This document shows positions 28,233 to 36,756 of a DNA stretch of 64,000 bases, one piece after another. Each line of letters starts with the position of its first letter. Position 1 is the stretch's first letter. The DNA is taken from the NCBI RefSeq assembly GCF_002002885.1, contig NZ_CP019510.1, forward strand, positions 2,790,001 through 2,854,000, given 5' to 3'. The notes under the pieces were generated by a model, which searched no databases, was not told where the DNA came from, and worked only from the letters and a program-made list of their open reading frames with translations. A program made the translations under genes and the position numbers. The DNA is from Janthinobacterium sp. LM6. GTDB lineage: Bacteria > Pseudomonadota > Gammaproteobacteria > Burkholderiales > Burkholderiaceae_D.

Positions 28233-28466
28233 GGCGGCCCTTCCTGATGGTATCGGTACCTGCCCACAGTAAAGGCCGGGGCAGGCCGCTGGAACGAATG
28301 TTTCCGACTATCGTTATGCGCTGTCCATTGTTGCGGCCATATATGCTGGACGCATATCAAATGGCGAAACCATTCGTTCTCCTTTGCTTGGCGCTGCCTT
28401 ACTCTGCACACTTTGGCGCCGCCTTCCCCATCAGGGCAGCTGGCGCAGCCCGATGAAGGAGCACGT

Positions 28467-29300
28467 ATGCCATTTCCCGTCCTGAAAAACTACCTGGCCC
28501 GCCTGTCGCACCAAACCCAGGCCGGCACCAGCGTCTGGCTCGACGGGGAGGGCAGGGCGCTGGGGCGCTTTTTCAATTGCACCATGACCAGCGCCTTCCA
28601 GCCGCTGCGCGAGCTCGAGAGCGGCAAGCTGGTGGCGTTCGAAGGGCTGGCGCGCAGCGTGTCGAAGGCGGACGAGGGCTTGTCGCTGTGGCGTTTGCTC
28701 GACCATGCGGCCAGCGACGATGAATCCGTGGAGCTGGACCGGCTGTGCCGCATGTTGCACGCCATTAATTTTTTCCGGCAGGCGGAAGCGGAGCAGGCCG
28801 ACCTGTACCTGAACGTGCATGACCGCCTGTTGAGCGCCGTCAGCAGCAATCACGGCCACGCCTTCCAGCGCATCCTCGACGCGCTGGGCTTGCCCATCGA
28901 GCGCATCGTGCTGCAATTGCCGACGGTCACGCCGAACCAGGGCTGGCTGCTCAACTATGTGGCCGACAATTACCGGCGCAACGGTTTCCGCTTGGCCATC
29001 AACGTGGCCAGCGTGCATGAGGCCACGGGCATGCTGGAGCGCTTGCACCCGCATGCGTTCAAGCTCGACGCGGGCAACCTCAGCGACGAGCAGGCCGTCG
29101 CCAGCTTCGTCACCCTGTGCCATGCGGCGAAAATCCGCGTCGTCTTCAAGCGCCTCGACACGCCGGCCGCGCTGGCCGCGCTGCAGCGCGTCGCCGCCAT
29201 CACGGGCTTGCCCATCGTGGCCCAGGGTTATCTGCTCGACAAGCCATTGACGGCGCTGGCGCAGGCAAAGCAGGATGCGGCCGCCAGCGCGGCCGCGTGA
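28467..29300 (+). CDS. Degenerate EAL-domain protein, probably non-catalytic
   Basis: A 277-residue stand-alone EAL-like protein. The fold is recognisable from 'FQPLRELESGKLVAFEGLARSV' (start of the EAL domain), 'DLYLNVHDRLL' and the end motif 'AQGYLLDKPLTAL'. The DDFG motif is replaced by 'AINVASV', the glutamate of the E-x-T/L-E strand is Q, and the EGVE motif is missing. It should therefore not hydrolyse c-di-GMP and may act as a c-di-GMP sensor or a protein adapter. AAGGAG precedes the ATG at 28467; the upstream frame from 28413 is rejected. Confidence 0.75.
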   Translation: MPFPVLKNYLARLSHQTQAGTSVWLDGEGRALGRFFNCTMTSAFQPLRELESGKLVAFEGLARSVSKADEGLSLWRLLDHAASDDESVELDRLCRMLHAINFFRQAEAEQADLYLNVHDRLLSAVSSNHGHAFQRILDALGLPIERIVLQLPTVTPNQGWLLNYVADNYRRNGFRLAINVASVHEATGMLERLHPHAFKLDAGNLSDEQAVASFVTLCHAAKIRVVFKRLDTPAALAALQRVAAITGLPIVAQGYLLDKPLTALAQAKQDAAASAAA

Positions 29301-29425
29301 GCAGTTTCCCGCTTAAGCAGGCTCAGCGGAAAATACGTGAGAAACAGGCAGAGACGATAGAAAATGAGGGTTTTTCTTCGCAGCACAATACGCTATAGTA
29401 TTCCCATCGTTATATTGGACTGACT

Positions 29426-30175
29426 ATGGCATCGCGCAGAAATTTTCTACATCACGGTATGGGCCTGGCCGCGTTGGGCCTGGTTGCCACCCCTCTCATC
29501 GGCTGCGCCTCGCGCACGGCCGCTCCCGCCTCGGCTTCGGCCGGCGCCAAGCCGCGCGCGCCGCGCACGGGCGTGCCGCCCCAGCCGACGCAACTGGCCA
29601 GCATCGACCGCTCGATCACCTCGCAGCCGCGCCCGGCCATCACCGAGATGGAACCGCCTCCCGACATCTTCGACGCACAGGCGCTGGACCTGGAATTCTG
29701 GCTCAAGCCACGCACCCTGGAAGTGGTGCGCCCGGCCAGCAATGAAAAAGCCAGGCTGCTGTACTGGAAAGATGGCGAAGTCATCGATTCCGCCTACCAG
29801 GAACTGTGCCACTTGCTGCGCGACGTGAACGGCAAGAAGACGGCGCCCATCGACCCGAAACTGCTGGAAACCCTGTGGGGCACACAGGCGTTCGTGGCCC
29901 GCTACGGCATCGAGCAGCCGCTGGAAATCCTGTCGGGCTACCGCACGGCCGAATCGAATGGCAAGCTGCGCGAAGCGGGCGTGCCGGCCGCGCGCCAGTC
30001 GCTGCACATCTCGGGCCGCGCCGCCGACATCCGCGTGGCGAATTTGAACGCGGAAGTGCTCGGTTCGCTCGTGCGTAGCTTCAAGCAGGGCGGCGTGGGC
30101 TTCTATTACCGCTCCGGCCCCCGTGGCGGCTGGATCCATGCGGATACGGGCCTCCAGCGCACCTGGAAGGGCTAA
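29426..30175 (+). CDS. MepK-like murein endopeptidase (DUF882), Tat-lipoprotein signal
   Basis: A 249-residue exported metallopeptidase of the YcbK/MepK (DUF882, peptidase M15-like) group. The zinc site is visible as the H and D of 'SLHISGRAADIRV' and the H of 'GGWIHADTG', with 'LSGYRTAESNGKLREAG' before it. The N-terminus has S-R-R-N-F-L and then a hydrophobic stretch ending in a lipobox 'LIGC' (C27). It therefore looks like a Tat-exported lipoprotein. MepK cleaves murein cross-links during cell growth. A proline/alanine-rich linker (about 30-75) separates anchor from domain. Confidence 0.85.
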   Translation: MASRRNFLHHGMGLAALGLVATPLIGCASRTAAPASASAGAKPRAPRTGVPPQPTQLASIDRSITSQPRPAITEMEPPPDIFDAQALDLEFWLKPRTLEVVRPASNEKARLLYWKDGEVIDSAYQELCHLLRDVNGKKTAPIDPKLLETLWGTQAFVARYGIEQPLEILSGYRTAESNGKLREAGVPAARQSLHISGRAADIRVANLNAEVLGSLVRSFKQGGVGFYYRSGPRGGWIHADTGLQRTWKG

Positions 30176-30181
30176 GGCTTT

Positions 30182-30385
30182 CTAGTCGTAGTGGTAGGGC
30201 GGCTCCGGTACGCTATCGCGTCCGGCGCGCCGCCATGCGTCGAAATTCACGGGGCGTTCCCAGTAAATGCGCCAGCCCAGGCGCTGGCTGGCTTGCACCT
30301 CGGGATGCGCTTGCAGGTAAGTGTCGATGAAGCGCGTGAATTCCGAAACATAGCCGCCGCGGCGGTAGGGCAGTCGATGGCGCAT
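30182..30385 (-). CDS. Small DUF3460-like protein
   Basis: A 67-residue basic protein with the pattern 'YVSEFTRFIDTYLQAHPEV..SQRLGWRIYWERP', which I recognise as the small betaproteobacterial DUF3460 family; its function is unknown. The start at 30385 is well supported by GGAAGGAGG a few bases upstream. It has no signal peptide or membrane segment. It is divergent from the next LysR gene and convergent with the MepK-like gene, with only six bases between stops. Confidence 0.72.
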   Translation of the reverse strand: MRHRLPYRRGGYVSEFTRFIDTYLQAHPEVQASQRLGWRIYWERPVNFDAWRRAGRDSVPEPPYHYD

Positions 30386-30455
30386 ATTGCCTCCTTCCAT
30401 ACATGATTCGACCGCCGGCGCGCCAGAAAGTGCCGCTACTTTTCTCATCCAGCCC

Positions 30456-31349
30456 ATGAAACTCTCCAGCCATAACATCGAACTGTTCCTGGCCGTCGTC
30501 GACGGCGGCTCGTTCTCGGCCGCCGCGCGCGCCTTGCGGCGGGCGCCGTCGGCCGTCAGCATGGCGATGGCCAACATCGAGGCGGAACTGGGCATCACCC
30601 TGTTCGACCGGGGCGCGCGCGAAGCCGTGCCCACGCCGGCCGCGCTGGCCCTGCTGCCCCACGCGCGCCTGATCGCCGAGCAGCTGAAGCAATTGCACCT
30701 GCACGTGCAGGAATTGTCGCAGGGTCTGGAAAGCCGCATTTCGCTGGGTATCGCGGCCGAGCTTGACCATACGCCCTTCCTGGCCGCCGTGCGCGCCCTG
30801 TCGCAGCGCCATCCGCTGCTCGACATCGAAGTGCTGACGGCGCCGCAGGACGATGTGCTCGACATGCTGCACCGGGGCCGCATCAGCGCCTGCATGGCTT
30901 TCGCAGGCGGGCGCATCAATCACGAGGAGCAGTTCCAGCTGGTGGGCAGCGATGCCTTGCTGGCGATTATTTCCACACAGCATCCGCCCAGCGCGGCGGG
31001 CCAGCCCTTGTATATCGAGGAATTGGTGAATTTGCGCCAGATCATCGTCGCCAGCCGCGAACTCGACCTGGCCGATGCGCGCCCCGTGGTGGGGCTGTCC
31101 TATTGGCGCACGGACAGCTTGCCGATGGCGCTGGCCATGGTGGAAGCGGGCTTGGGATGGGGCAACTTTGCCGCCTCGGCCATCCAGCACTCTCTGGCGG
31201 CGGGGCGGGTGCGTTGCGTGGCGTTCAAGAATACGGGCAATGGCCTGGTCGTGCCCATCCACCTGGTGTGGATGAAGGACCGGCCGCTGGGCATGGCGGC
31301 GCGGTCCTTTCTTCAGTTGCTGACAGCGTCGGAAACTGTCGCGCCCTGA
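30456..31349 (+). CDS. LysR-family transcriptional regulator
   Basis: A 297-residue LysR-type regulator with the helix-turn-helix in residues 1-60 ('GSFSAAARALRRAPSAVSMAMANIEAEL') and a substrate-binding-like effector domain. The ATG at 30456 starts the normal LysR N-terminus; the longer frame from 30387 is rejected. Its last 37 bases overlap the end of the convergent PACE efflux gene. LysR regulators often lie beside PACE transporter genes, though normally divergent from them. If it regulates the efflux gene, the tail-to-tail overlap would add antisense effects. Confidence 0.86.
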   Translation: MKLSSHNIELFLAVVDGGSFSAAARALRRAPSAVSMAMANIEAELGITLFDRGAREAVPTPAALALLPHARLIAEQLKQLHLHVQELSQGLESRISLGIAAELDHTPFLAAVRALSQRHPLLDIEVLTAPQDDVLDMLHRGRISACMAFAGGRINHEEQFQLVGSDALLAIISTQHPPSAAGQPLYIEELVNLRQIIVASRELDLADARPVVGLSYWRTDSLPMALAMVEAGLGWGNFAASAIQHSLAAGRVRCVAFKNTGNGLVVPIHLVWMKDRPLGMAARSFLQLLTASETVAP

Positions 31350-31792
31350 GTATCGGGCGCTTCTTCCTTCGGCTGCTGCGCCGACAGGGGCACGCCGAAC
31401 AGGCCGTCGAAGAAGTAATTGAAAATGAAGCTGTAGCACGGGATGATCAGCATCAGCGCGAAGTCCAGCACGAACGCTTGCCACAGGCTGATATCGAGCC
31501 ACCAGGCGATCAGCGGGATCAGGTAGATGACCAGGGTGATCTGGAAGCCGATCGCGTGCAGGATGCGGCGCCAGACGGTGCGCGTGCGCGACACCTGGCG
31601 GATTTCCCAGTATTCGAAGGCCGTGTTGTAGAGCAGGTTCCAGATCACGGCGATGGTGGTGATCATGATCGCCAGCGGCCCCGTGCTGGTGGGCGACTCG
31701 CCCGAAAGCAGGGTCAGCCAGGCCGTGGAAATGGCCATGCCGATGATTTCAAAGGCGGTGACGTAGACGATTTTGCGTTTGATGCCTTGCAT
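31313..31792 (-). CDS. PACE-family multidrug efflux transporter
   Basis: A 159-residue inner-membrane protein with four transmembrane segments in two bacterial transmembrane pair repeats ('IVYVTAFEIIGMAISTAWL', 'TTIAVIWNLLYNTAFEYWE', 'FQITLVIYLIPLIAWWLDIS', 'DFALMLIIPCYSFIFNYFFD'). The conserved glutamate in helix 1 ('AFEIIG') and 'WNLLYNTAFE' are typical of AceI-like PACE proteins, which export biocides such as chlorhexidine with protons. A hydrophilic tail of about 22 residues extends the usual length. The gene overlaps the end of the LysR gene by 37 bases. Confidence 0.88.
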   Translation of the reverse strand: MQGIKRKIVYVTAFEIIGMAISTAWLTLLSGESPTSTGPLAIMITTIAVIWNLLYNTAFEYWEIRQVSRTRTVWRRILHAIGFQITLVIYLIPLIAWWLDISLWQAFVLDFALMLIIPCYSFIFNYFFDGLFGVPLSAQQPKEEAPDTQGATVSDAVSN

Positions 31793-31974
31793 GTAAAGCC
31801 TGTAAAGAAGAGATGGCGGGTATTTTAAGTCAGGTGTACTGATGTTTGAAGTCGATAGCTGTCAGTTTTTCTGATGAATTCACTGTGAGAATACCGTGCG
31901 TGCCGCGAACGGTGGATAATGGCGGCTGGCAGGCAACCGGTCCCGCCGCATCACCGCAGAAAAGGTCAACGAGC

Positions 31975-32430
31975 ATGCAAGGCGCAGCAGACAGCAACAT
32001 CCCCGATACCCCCGCCGATACCCCCGCCAGCGCGGACGAACGTCCCCGTTTTCGCCCCGTTCCGTGGCAGCACCTGGAAACGCCGTACGACGTGGAAGTG
32101 TGGATCGAAGAACATAACCGCAGCATGCAGGACAATATCCGCGCCACGGAAACGGGCGTGGGCATCTGCTTTACCCTGGCCGAAGGGGGCGATATCTATA
32201 TGCAGACGAGCGCCGACGGCGCCGTCGTGCTCGACGTGACGCCGGACGCGGCCTGGGTTTCTCCCCTGATCAGCGCGGCCACGGGCTGCGAGACGCCGGA
32301 TGGGTCGCTGTGGATCTTGCCTGACGATAAGTTGATCCAGTTGATCGTGGGGCTATCGAGCCTGGTGGCCAGCACCTTGCTGGTGGTGGGCCATGATTTC
32401 GGCTTGCGCCGGCGCGGCATGGGCCGCTGA
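31975..32430 (+). CDS. Hypothetical protein
   Basis: A 151-residue protein I do not recognise. The first 30 residues are proline/aspartate-rich and probably disordered ('SNIPDTPADTPASADERP'). The middle has 'PWQHLETPYDVEVWIEEHNRSMQDN', and the C-terminal part holds a hydrophobic stretch ('LIQLIVGLSSLVASTLLVVG') followed by basic residues. That could be a membrane segment, but it overlaps a stretch that looks soluble. The ATG at 31975 with AAAGG upstream is preferred over the TTG at 31846. Codon usage matches the neighbours, which supports it being real. Confidence 0.6.
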   Translation: MQGAADSNIPDTPADTPASADERPRFRPVPWQHLETPYDVEVWIEEHNRSMQDNIRATETGVGICFTLAEGGDIYMQTSADGAVVLDVTPDAAWVSPLISAATGCETPDGSLWILPDDKLIQLIVGLSSLVASTLLVVGHDFGLRRRGMGR

Positions 32431-32581
32431 GCCGTTCGCGCGCCGCCGGGGCCGGGCGGCCATGCTCCATATTTCATGCCTCTTGTCCCGCTCCCGTTTG
32501 CGCTGTATCATGCGGGCGTTGCAAAATATGCCATGCCCGCGCCTGGCATGCCTTCCGCCTCCATTCGATGAAAAGCCTGTA

Positions 32582-33427
32582 ATGCATAATGACAAGCTGG
32601 ACCTCCGCGACATCAGCCTGGTGTGCGTGGAAACGCGTTATCCCGAGCTGGCCAGCTTTGCCATCGAGCGCTGCCTGGCCGGCGCCGATTTCAAGGAATG
32701 CCTGCTGTTCACTTCCCGCCTGCATGACTTGCCCCCGCATATACGCCAGGTGCTGATCGCCCCCATCGAGAGCGTGGAAGCGTATTCGGCATTCATGGTG
32801 CATGAGCTGGGCGCCCATTTCAGCGGCACGCATGCGCTCGTCATGCAGTGGGATAGTTTCATCGTTGATGCGCGTCAATGGCAGAGCGCTTTCCTCGACT
32901 GCGATTATATCGGCGCACCGTGGTCGCATCGTCCGGTAGCCGTCGGCAATGGCGGCTTCTCGCTGCGTTCGCGGCGCCTGTACGACGTCTTGCCGCAGCT
33001 GGCCATCACGCAACCCCATCCGGAGGATTATGCGATCTGCGAATTGCATGGCGACCGGCTGCGCGAGGAATTCGGCGTGCGTTTCGCCGATGCGGGCCTG
33101 GCCTCCAGCTTTGCCTTCGAAGGCATCATGCCGGCCGGTCCCACGTTCGGTTTCCATGGTTTTTTCAACTTTGGCGAAGTGCTGGACGACACGGAACTGA
33201 CCGATTACCTGCGCAAGTGCGACGATGCCATAATGCATGCGCCAACCGCGCGCGGGCTGATCAAGCAGCTGTATCGCTCCGGCCGCTACCGGATGGCGGC
33301 AAGGATATTGCGGCGGCGCATCAACGGCGGTGCGGCGCTATTCGGCGATGCCTGCCTGCTTGCCTTGCGTACAGGCATGCACGCGCTCACGCACGTCCGC
33401 CCGCGCCCGGCGTCGCCGCGCGCATAG
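32582..33427 (+). CDS. DUF5672-family protein (glycosyltransferase-like)
   Basis: A 281-residue protein of the DUF5672 type, with 'VCVETRYPELASFAIERCLAG', 'VMQWDSFIVDARQW', 'DYIGAPW', 'VGNGGFSLRSRRL' and 'PEDYAICELHGDRLREEFGVRFA'. The fold is that of small GT-A-like glycosyltransferases, in which 'GNGGFSLR' contacts the sugar nucleotide. Acceptor and donor are unknown, and there are no polysaccharide genes beside it. The start at 32582 is chosen because family similarity begins right there; the ribosome site is weak. Confidence 0.78.
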   Translation: MHNDKLDLRDISLVCVETRYPELASFAIERCLAGADFKECLLFTSRLHDLPPHIRQVLIAPIESVEAYSAFMVHELGAHFSGTHALVMQWDSFIVDARQWQSAFLDCDYIGAPWSHRPVAVGNGGFSLRSRRLYDVLPQLAITQPHPEDYAICELHGDRLREEFGVRFADAGLASSFAFEGIMPAGPTFGFHGFFNFGEVLDDTELTDYLRKCDDAIMHAPTARGLIKQLYRSGRYRMAARILRRRINGGAALFGDACLLALRTGMHALTHVRPRPASPRA

Positions 33428-33545
33428 CCGTCCTGGCGGCTGCCGCGCCGGCTGCCGCCATGCATCGCTCGACACTGAGCCTTGCGCATGCTAGTCTCGG
33501 GACAGCATCCGCCTGATCGCCTGGGCGGTGGTGCAAAGGATAGCC

Positions 33546-35711
33546 ATGGACAATACACCGCATGCGGTCTCAGCTCCTGATTCCTCCCTGCATGGCCAGG
33601 ACCCCGTGCCGTGGCCGGCCACTCCCTTGCTTGACGATGGCGTCTTCAGCCCGGAACGGGTGAAGGCCGAGCGGGAGCAAGCCTATTTCAACGATTTATA
33701 CCTGCTGGCGCCCGTCGCCTATTTCGTGCTCGGTCTCGATGGCGTGATCGTGCAAGTCAACCTGGTGGCGGCCGAATTGTTCGGCCTGGTGCGCGAGCGC
33801 CTTGGCCACGTGCTGTTCCGTTCGTATGTGCACGAGGCGTTCCGCCACGATTTCGAGCAATTCGTGCAGCGCGTGCTCAATAGCAGCGAGCCCGAGCGCA
33901 TCCAGCTGCAGGTGCGGCGGCGTCCCGGCGCGCGCGAGGCCGGCTTGCCCGTCAGCCTGCTGGGCAGCGCCGATCCGAACGGCCAGGCGCTGCGCCTGGT
34001 GCTGGAGCAGGCGGAAGGCAAGCTGGCCGCGCTGGAACGCAGCGAAGAGCGTTTCCGGCGCATCGTGCACAGCGCCGAGGAGGGTATCTGGGAAATCGAT
34101 GCGCAGGCGCTGACCAGCTTTGTCAATCCGAAGATGGCGCAGATGCTCGGTTGCCAGATCGAGGATATGCTGGGCCAGCCGCTGGCCGCCTTCATGGATG
34201 ACGAGGGGCGCGCCATTCTGGAGCGGAACATTGCGCGGCGCCAGGATGGCATCGTCGAGCGCCACGAATTCAAGTTCCTGCGGCGTGACGGCAGCACCTT
34301 GTGGGCGACCCTGGCCACCAATCCCATCTTCGACTCCGGCGGCGCCTACCTGGGGGCGCTGGCGCTGGTCAGCGATATCACGGTGCAGCGCGCGGCGTCC
34401 GAGCGCCTCTGGCGGCAAGCCAATTTCGACCCCTTGACGGGCTTGCCGAACCGCCACATGTTAGTCGACCGCCTGCAGCACGAGGCGCGCCACGCCAGCC
34501 GCGAAGGCGGTTGCCTGGCCTTGCTGTTCATCGACCTCGACCATTTCAAGCTAGTGAATGACCGCCTCGGCCAGGAGAAGGGCGACATGCTGCTGCGCCA
34601 GGCGGCGCTGCGCATCTGCGAGCGCGTGCGCGCCAGCGATACGGTCGCGCGCCTGGGCGGCGACGAGTTCGCCGTCATCCTGGCCGGCGTGCGGCAGCTG
34701 GGCGGCATCGAGCGCGTGCTGCAGGAATTGACGACGGCGCTGGCCCTGCCTTTCGTGCTCGACGGCGACACGGCGCACGTATCGGCCAGCGTGGGCGTGG
34801 CGCTGTATCCGGCTGATGCGGAGGCAACGGACAGCTTGCTGCGGCATGCCGACCAGGCCATGTATGCGGCCAAGAGCGCGGGGCGCAACGGCTACAGCTA
34901 TTTCACGCCGGCCTTGCAGCAAGCGGCCGACCTGCGCCGCGCGACGGTGCGCGAGATGCGCCTGGCGCTGGCGCAGGACCAGTTTGAAGTGCATTACCAG
35001 CCCATCGTCCGCCTGTGCGATGGCAGCATCGAGCGGGCCGAGGCGCTGCTGCGCTGGCGCCATCCGCTGCGCGGCTTGCTGCTGCCCGCCGATTTCATCG
35101 CCTTTGCCGAGGCCAACGGCCTGATCATCGATATCGGCGAGTGGGTCTTCCGCCAGGTCGTGCGCCAGGCGCGGCAGTGGCAAGCAGCGCATGGCGCCGT
35201 GTTTCAGATATGTATCAACAAGTCGGCCGTGGAATTTCGCTGCGATGCCGCGTTCTACCAGGACTGGGGCAACGCGCTGGCGCGGGCAGGCCTGGCGCCG
35301 GGCGCCATCGTCATTGAGGCAACGGAAGCGGTGCTGCTCGACGAGGCGCGCCCGGTGGCCGACCGTCTGCGCCAGTTCCGCGCCATGGGCCTGGCGCTGG
35401 CGCTCGACGACTTTGGCGCCGGCAACGCCTCGCTGGCCTGCCTGAAGCGGGGCGATCTCGAGGTACTCAAGCTCGACCCCTCGCTGGTGCGGGAACTGGG
35501 GGCGGGAGGCGCGGCGCTGGCCGTATGCGCGGCCATCATCAGCCTGGCGCAGGGGCTGGGCCTGAAAGTGGTGGCGGAAGGCGTGGAAACGGCCGCGCAG
35601 CGTGACTTGCTGCGGGCCGCCGGTTGCGATTATGCGCAGGGTTATGTATTTTCAGGCGCGGTGCCTGTGGAGCAGCTGAGTGCAATGCTGGCCGCGGGCC
35701 GGCGCTTTTAA
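33546..35711 (+). CDS. PAS-PAS-GGDEF-EAL c-di-GMP turnover protein
   Basis: A 721-residue cytoplasmic protein with no membrane segment. Two PAS domains (about 50-145 and 165-290) precede a GGDEF domain with an intact signature at residues 371-375 ('RLGGDEFAVIL'). An EAL domain follows, with E499 in 'AEALLRW', the N of 'CINKSA', 'EATEAV' and 'LDDFGAGN'. Both halves keep their catalytic motifs, so it may make and break c-di-GMP under PAS control. The ATG at 33546 with AAAGGA upstream is preferred to the GTG at 33528. It ends next to the flagellar locus, overlapping the stop of the convergent gene by four bases, and c-di-GMP commonly controls motility. Confidence 0.92.
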   Translation: MDNTPHAVSAPDSSLHGQDPVPWPATPLLDDGVFSPERVKAEREQAYFNDLYLLAPVAYFVLGLDGVIVQVNLVAAELFGLVRERLGHVLFRSYVHEAFRHDFEQFVQRVLNSSEPERIQLQVRRRPGAREAGLPVSLLGSADPNGQALRLVLEQAEGKLAALERSEERFRRIVHSAEEGIWEIDAQALTSFVNPKMAQMLGCQIEDMLGQPLAAFMDDEGRAILERNIARRQDGIVERHEFKFLRRDGSTLWATLATNPIFDSGGAYLGALALVSDITVQRAASERLWRQANFDPLTGLPNRHMLVDRLQHEARHASREGGCLALLFIDLDHFKLVNDRLGQEKGDMLLRQAALRICERVRASDTVARLGGDEFAVILAGVRQLGGIERVLQELTTALALPFVLDGDTAHVSASVGVALYPADAEATDSLLRHADQAMYAAKSAGRNGYSYFTPALQQAADLRRATVREMRLALAQDQFEVHYQPIVRLCDGSIERAEALLRWRHPLRGLLLPADFIAFAEANGLIIDIGEWVFRQVVRQARQWQAAHGAVFQICINKSAVEFRCDAAFYQDWGNALARAGLAPGAIVIEATEAVLLDEARPVADRLRQFRAMGLALALDDFGAGNASLACLKRGDLEVLKLDPSLVRELGAGGAALAVCAAIISLAQGLGLKVVAEGVETAAQRDLLRAAGCDYAQGYVFSGAVPVEQLSAMLAAGRRF

Positions 35712-36751
35712 TCCAGGCCCAGCAGCGCGACGACGCGTTCGCGGCTGATGCCGACCAGCGCGGAGCTGATCGCCAGCAGCGATTCATAGCCGGGCTGGCG
35801 CGCCTTTTCCATGAAGTTTTCCGCCAAGGTATCCATGCTGACGTGCACTTGCACCGGTTGCGCGCGGGCCACCCGTCCCGTCGCTTGCGCCAGGGCCAGG
35901 CTGACGGAGCTGCGCGCCGCCTGCAACTGGGCCAGCGCCTGCACCACTTGCTGCAAGGTGGCGCGCAGGGCTTCCGTGTCGCCGGTATTCCATTCTTCCG
36001 GGGCGATGGCGGCCGGTTCCGCATCCGTGCGCACGCGGCTCATCTGGCCGGTCGGGTAGCGGATGCCGCTGCCGCGCACGGACAGGCTGTCGCGCACGTT
36101 GGCCCAGGCCGCTTCCGAGGTGCTGAACACCAGTTCGCCGTTCTCGCCCAGCTTGACGCCGATGCCGGACGGCATCAGTGCGCGGTCGAAGCGGGAAACG
36201 ATTTCGCTCTGGCTCAAGCCAGGTTCGATGTTGACCGAGCGCAAGGCCTGGTTCGCGCCGCCGACGGAAAAGGCCAGCACTTCCTGCGGGCCTTCCTGCA
36301 GGCTGGCCATGGTCAGGCCGCGGATGCTGAAGTTCTGCTGCGCCGCCTGCGGGCTGGTATAGCTGAGCTGCGCGTCGAGCGTGCCGCCCGAGGCGCTGGC
36401 GCGCTGGCGCCAGGTATTGCTGAACTGGCGTACCCTGGCCTCGACTTGTCCTTCGCGGCCCTGGCGCGCGGCCAGCTTGGCCGCCAGTTCGCTCTTCAGC
36501 GCTTGCAACTGGCTGCTGCTGCGTTCCAGATAGTCGAGGGTTTGTTGCGCGTTGGAAATTTCTCCCTGCAACTGGTGATCCCAGTTGCTCAGGCCGCGCT
36601 GCAGGCTCGCCGTCGAACTCCTCGCCGCCGGCGCCTCGCTGCGCGCGCTGGCGCCGCCTTTGACTGCGGCGGACGCGTCATCGACGACGCGGGCTGTGCC
36701 GGCGCCTTTGGCATTGACGCCGGACGAGGAGGAAGTCTGAACGATTTGCAT
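35708..36751 (-). CDS. Flagella-associated protein of unknown function, after flgL
   Basis: A 347-residue protein, last gene of the flgB-L run, starting five bases after the flgL stop. I do not recognise it as a named flagellar protein. The N-terminal 50 residues are low-complexity (S/A/G). A coiled coil (about 55-110) and a middle domain follow. The segment 'EVLAFSVGGANQALRSVNIEP' then 'SQSEIVSRFDRALM' resembles the flagellin-IN repeat found in hook-associated proteins and flagellins. The C-terminal 'LQQVVQALAQLQAARSSVSLALAQAT' is again helical. It has no signal peptide, so export by the flagellar apparatus is plausible. Confidence 0.7.
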   Translation of the reverse strand: MQIVQTSSSSGVNAKGAGTARVVDDASAAVKGGASARSEAPAARSSTASLQRGLSNWDHQLQGEISNAQQTLDYLERSSSQLQALKSELAAKLAARQGREGQVEARVRQFSNTWRQRASASGGTLDAQLSYTSPQAAQQNFSIRGLTMASLQEGPQEVLAFSVGGANQALRSVNIEPGLSQSEIVSRFDRALMPSGIGVKLGENGELVFSTSEAAWANVRDSLSVRGSGIRYPTGQMSRVRTDAEPAAIAPEEWNTGDTEALRATLQQVVQALAQLQAARSSVSLALAQATGRVARAQPVQVHVSMDTLAENFMEKARQPGYESLLAISSALVGISRERVVALLGLD

Positions 36752-36756
36752 GATGG

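Noticed and set aside
31846..31974. Upstream extension of the hypothetical protein at 31975-32430.
   Set aside because: It would start with TTG in the AT-rich promoter gap with no ribosome site; AAAGG precedes the ATG at 31975.
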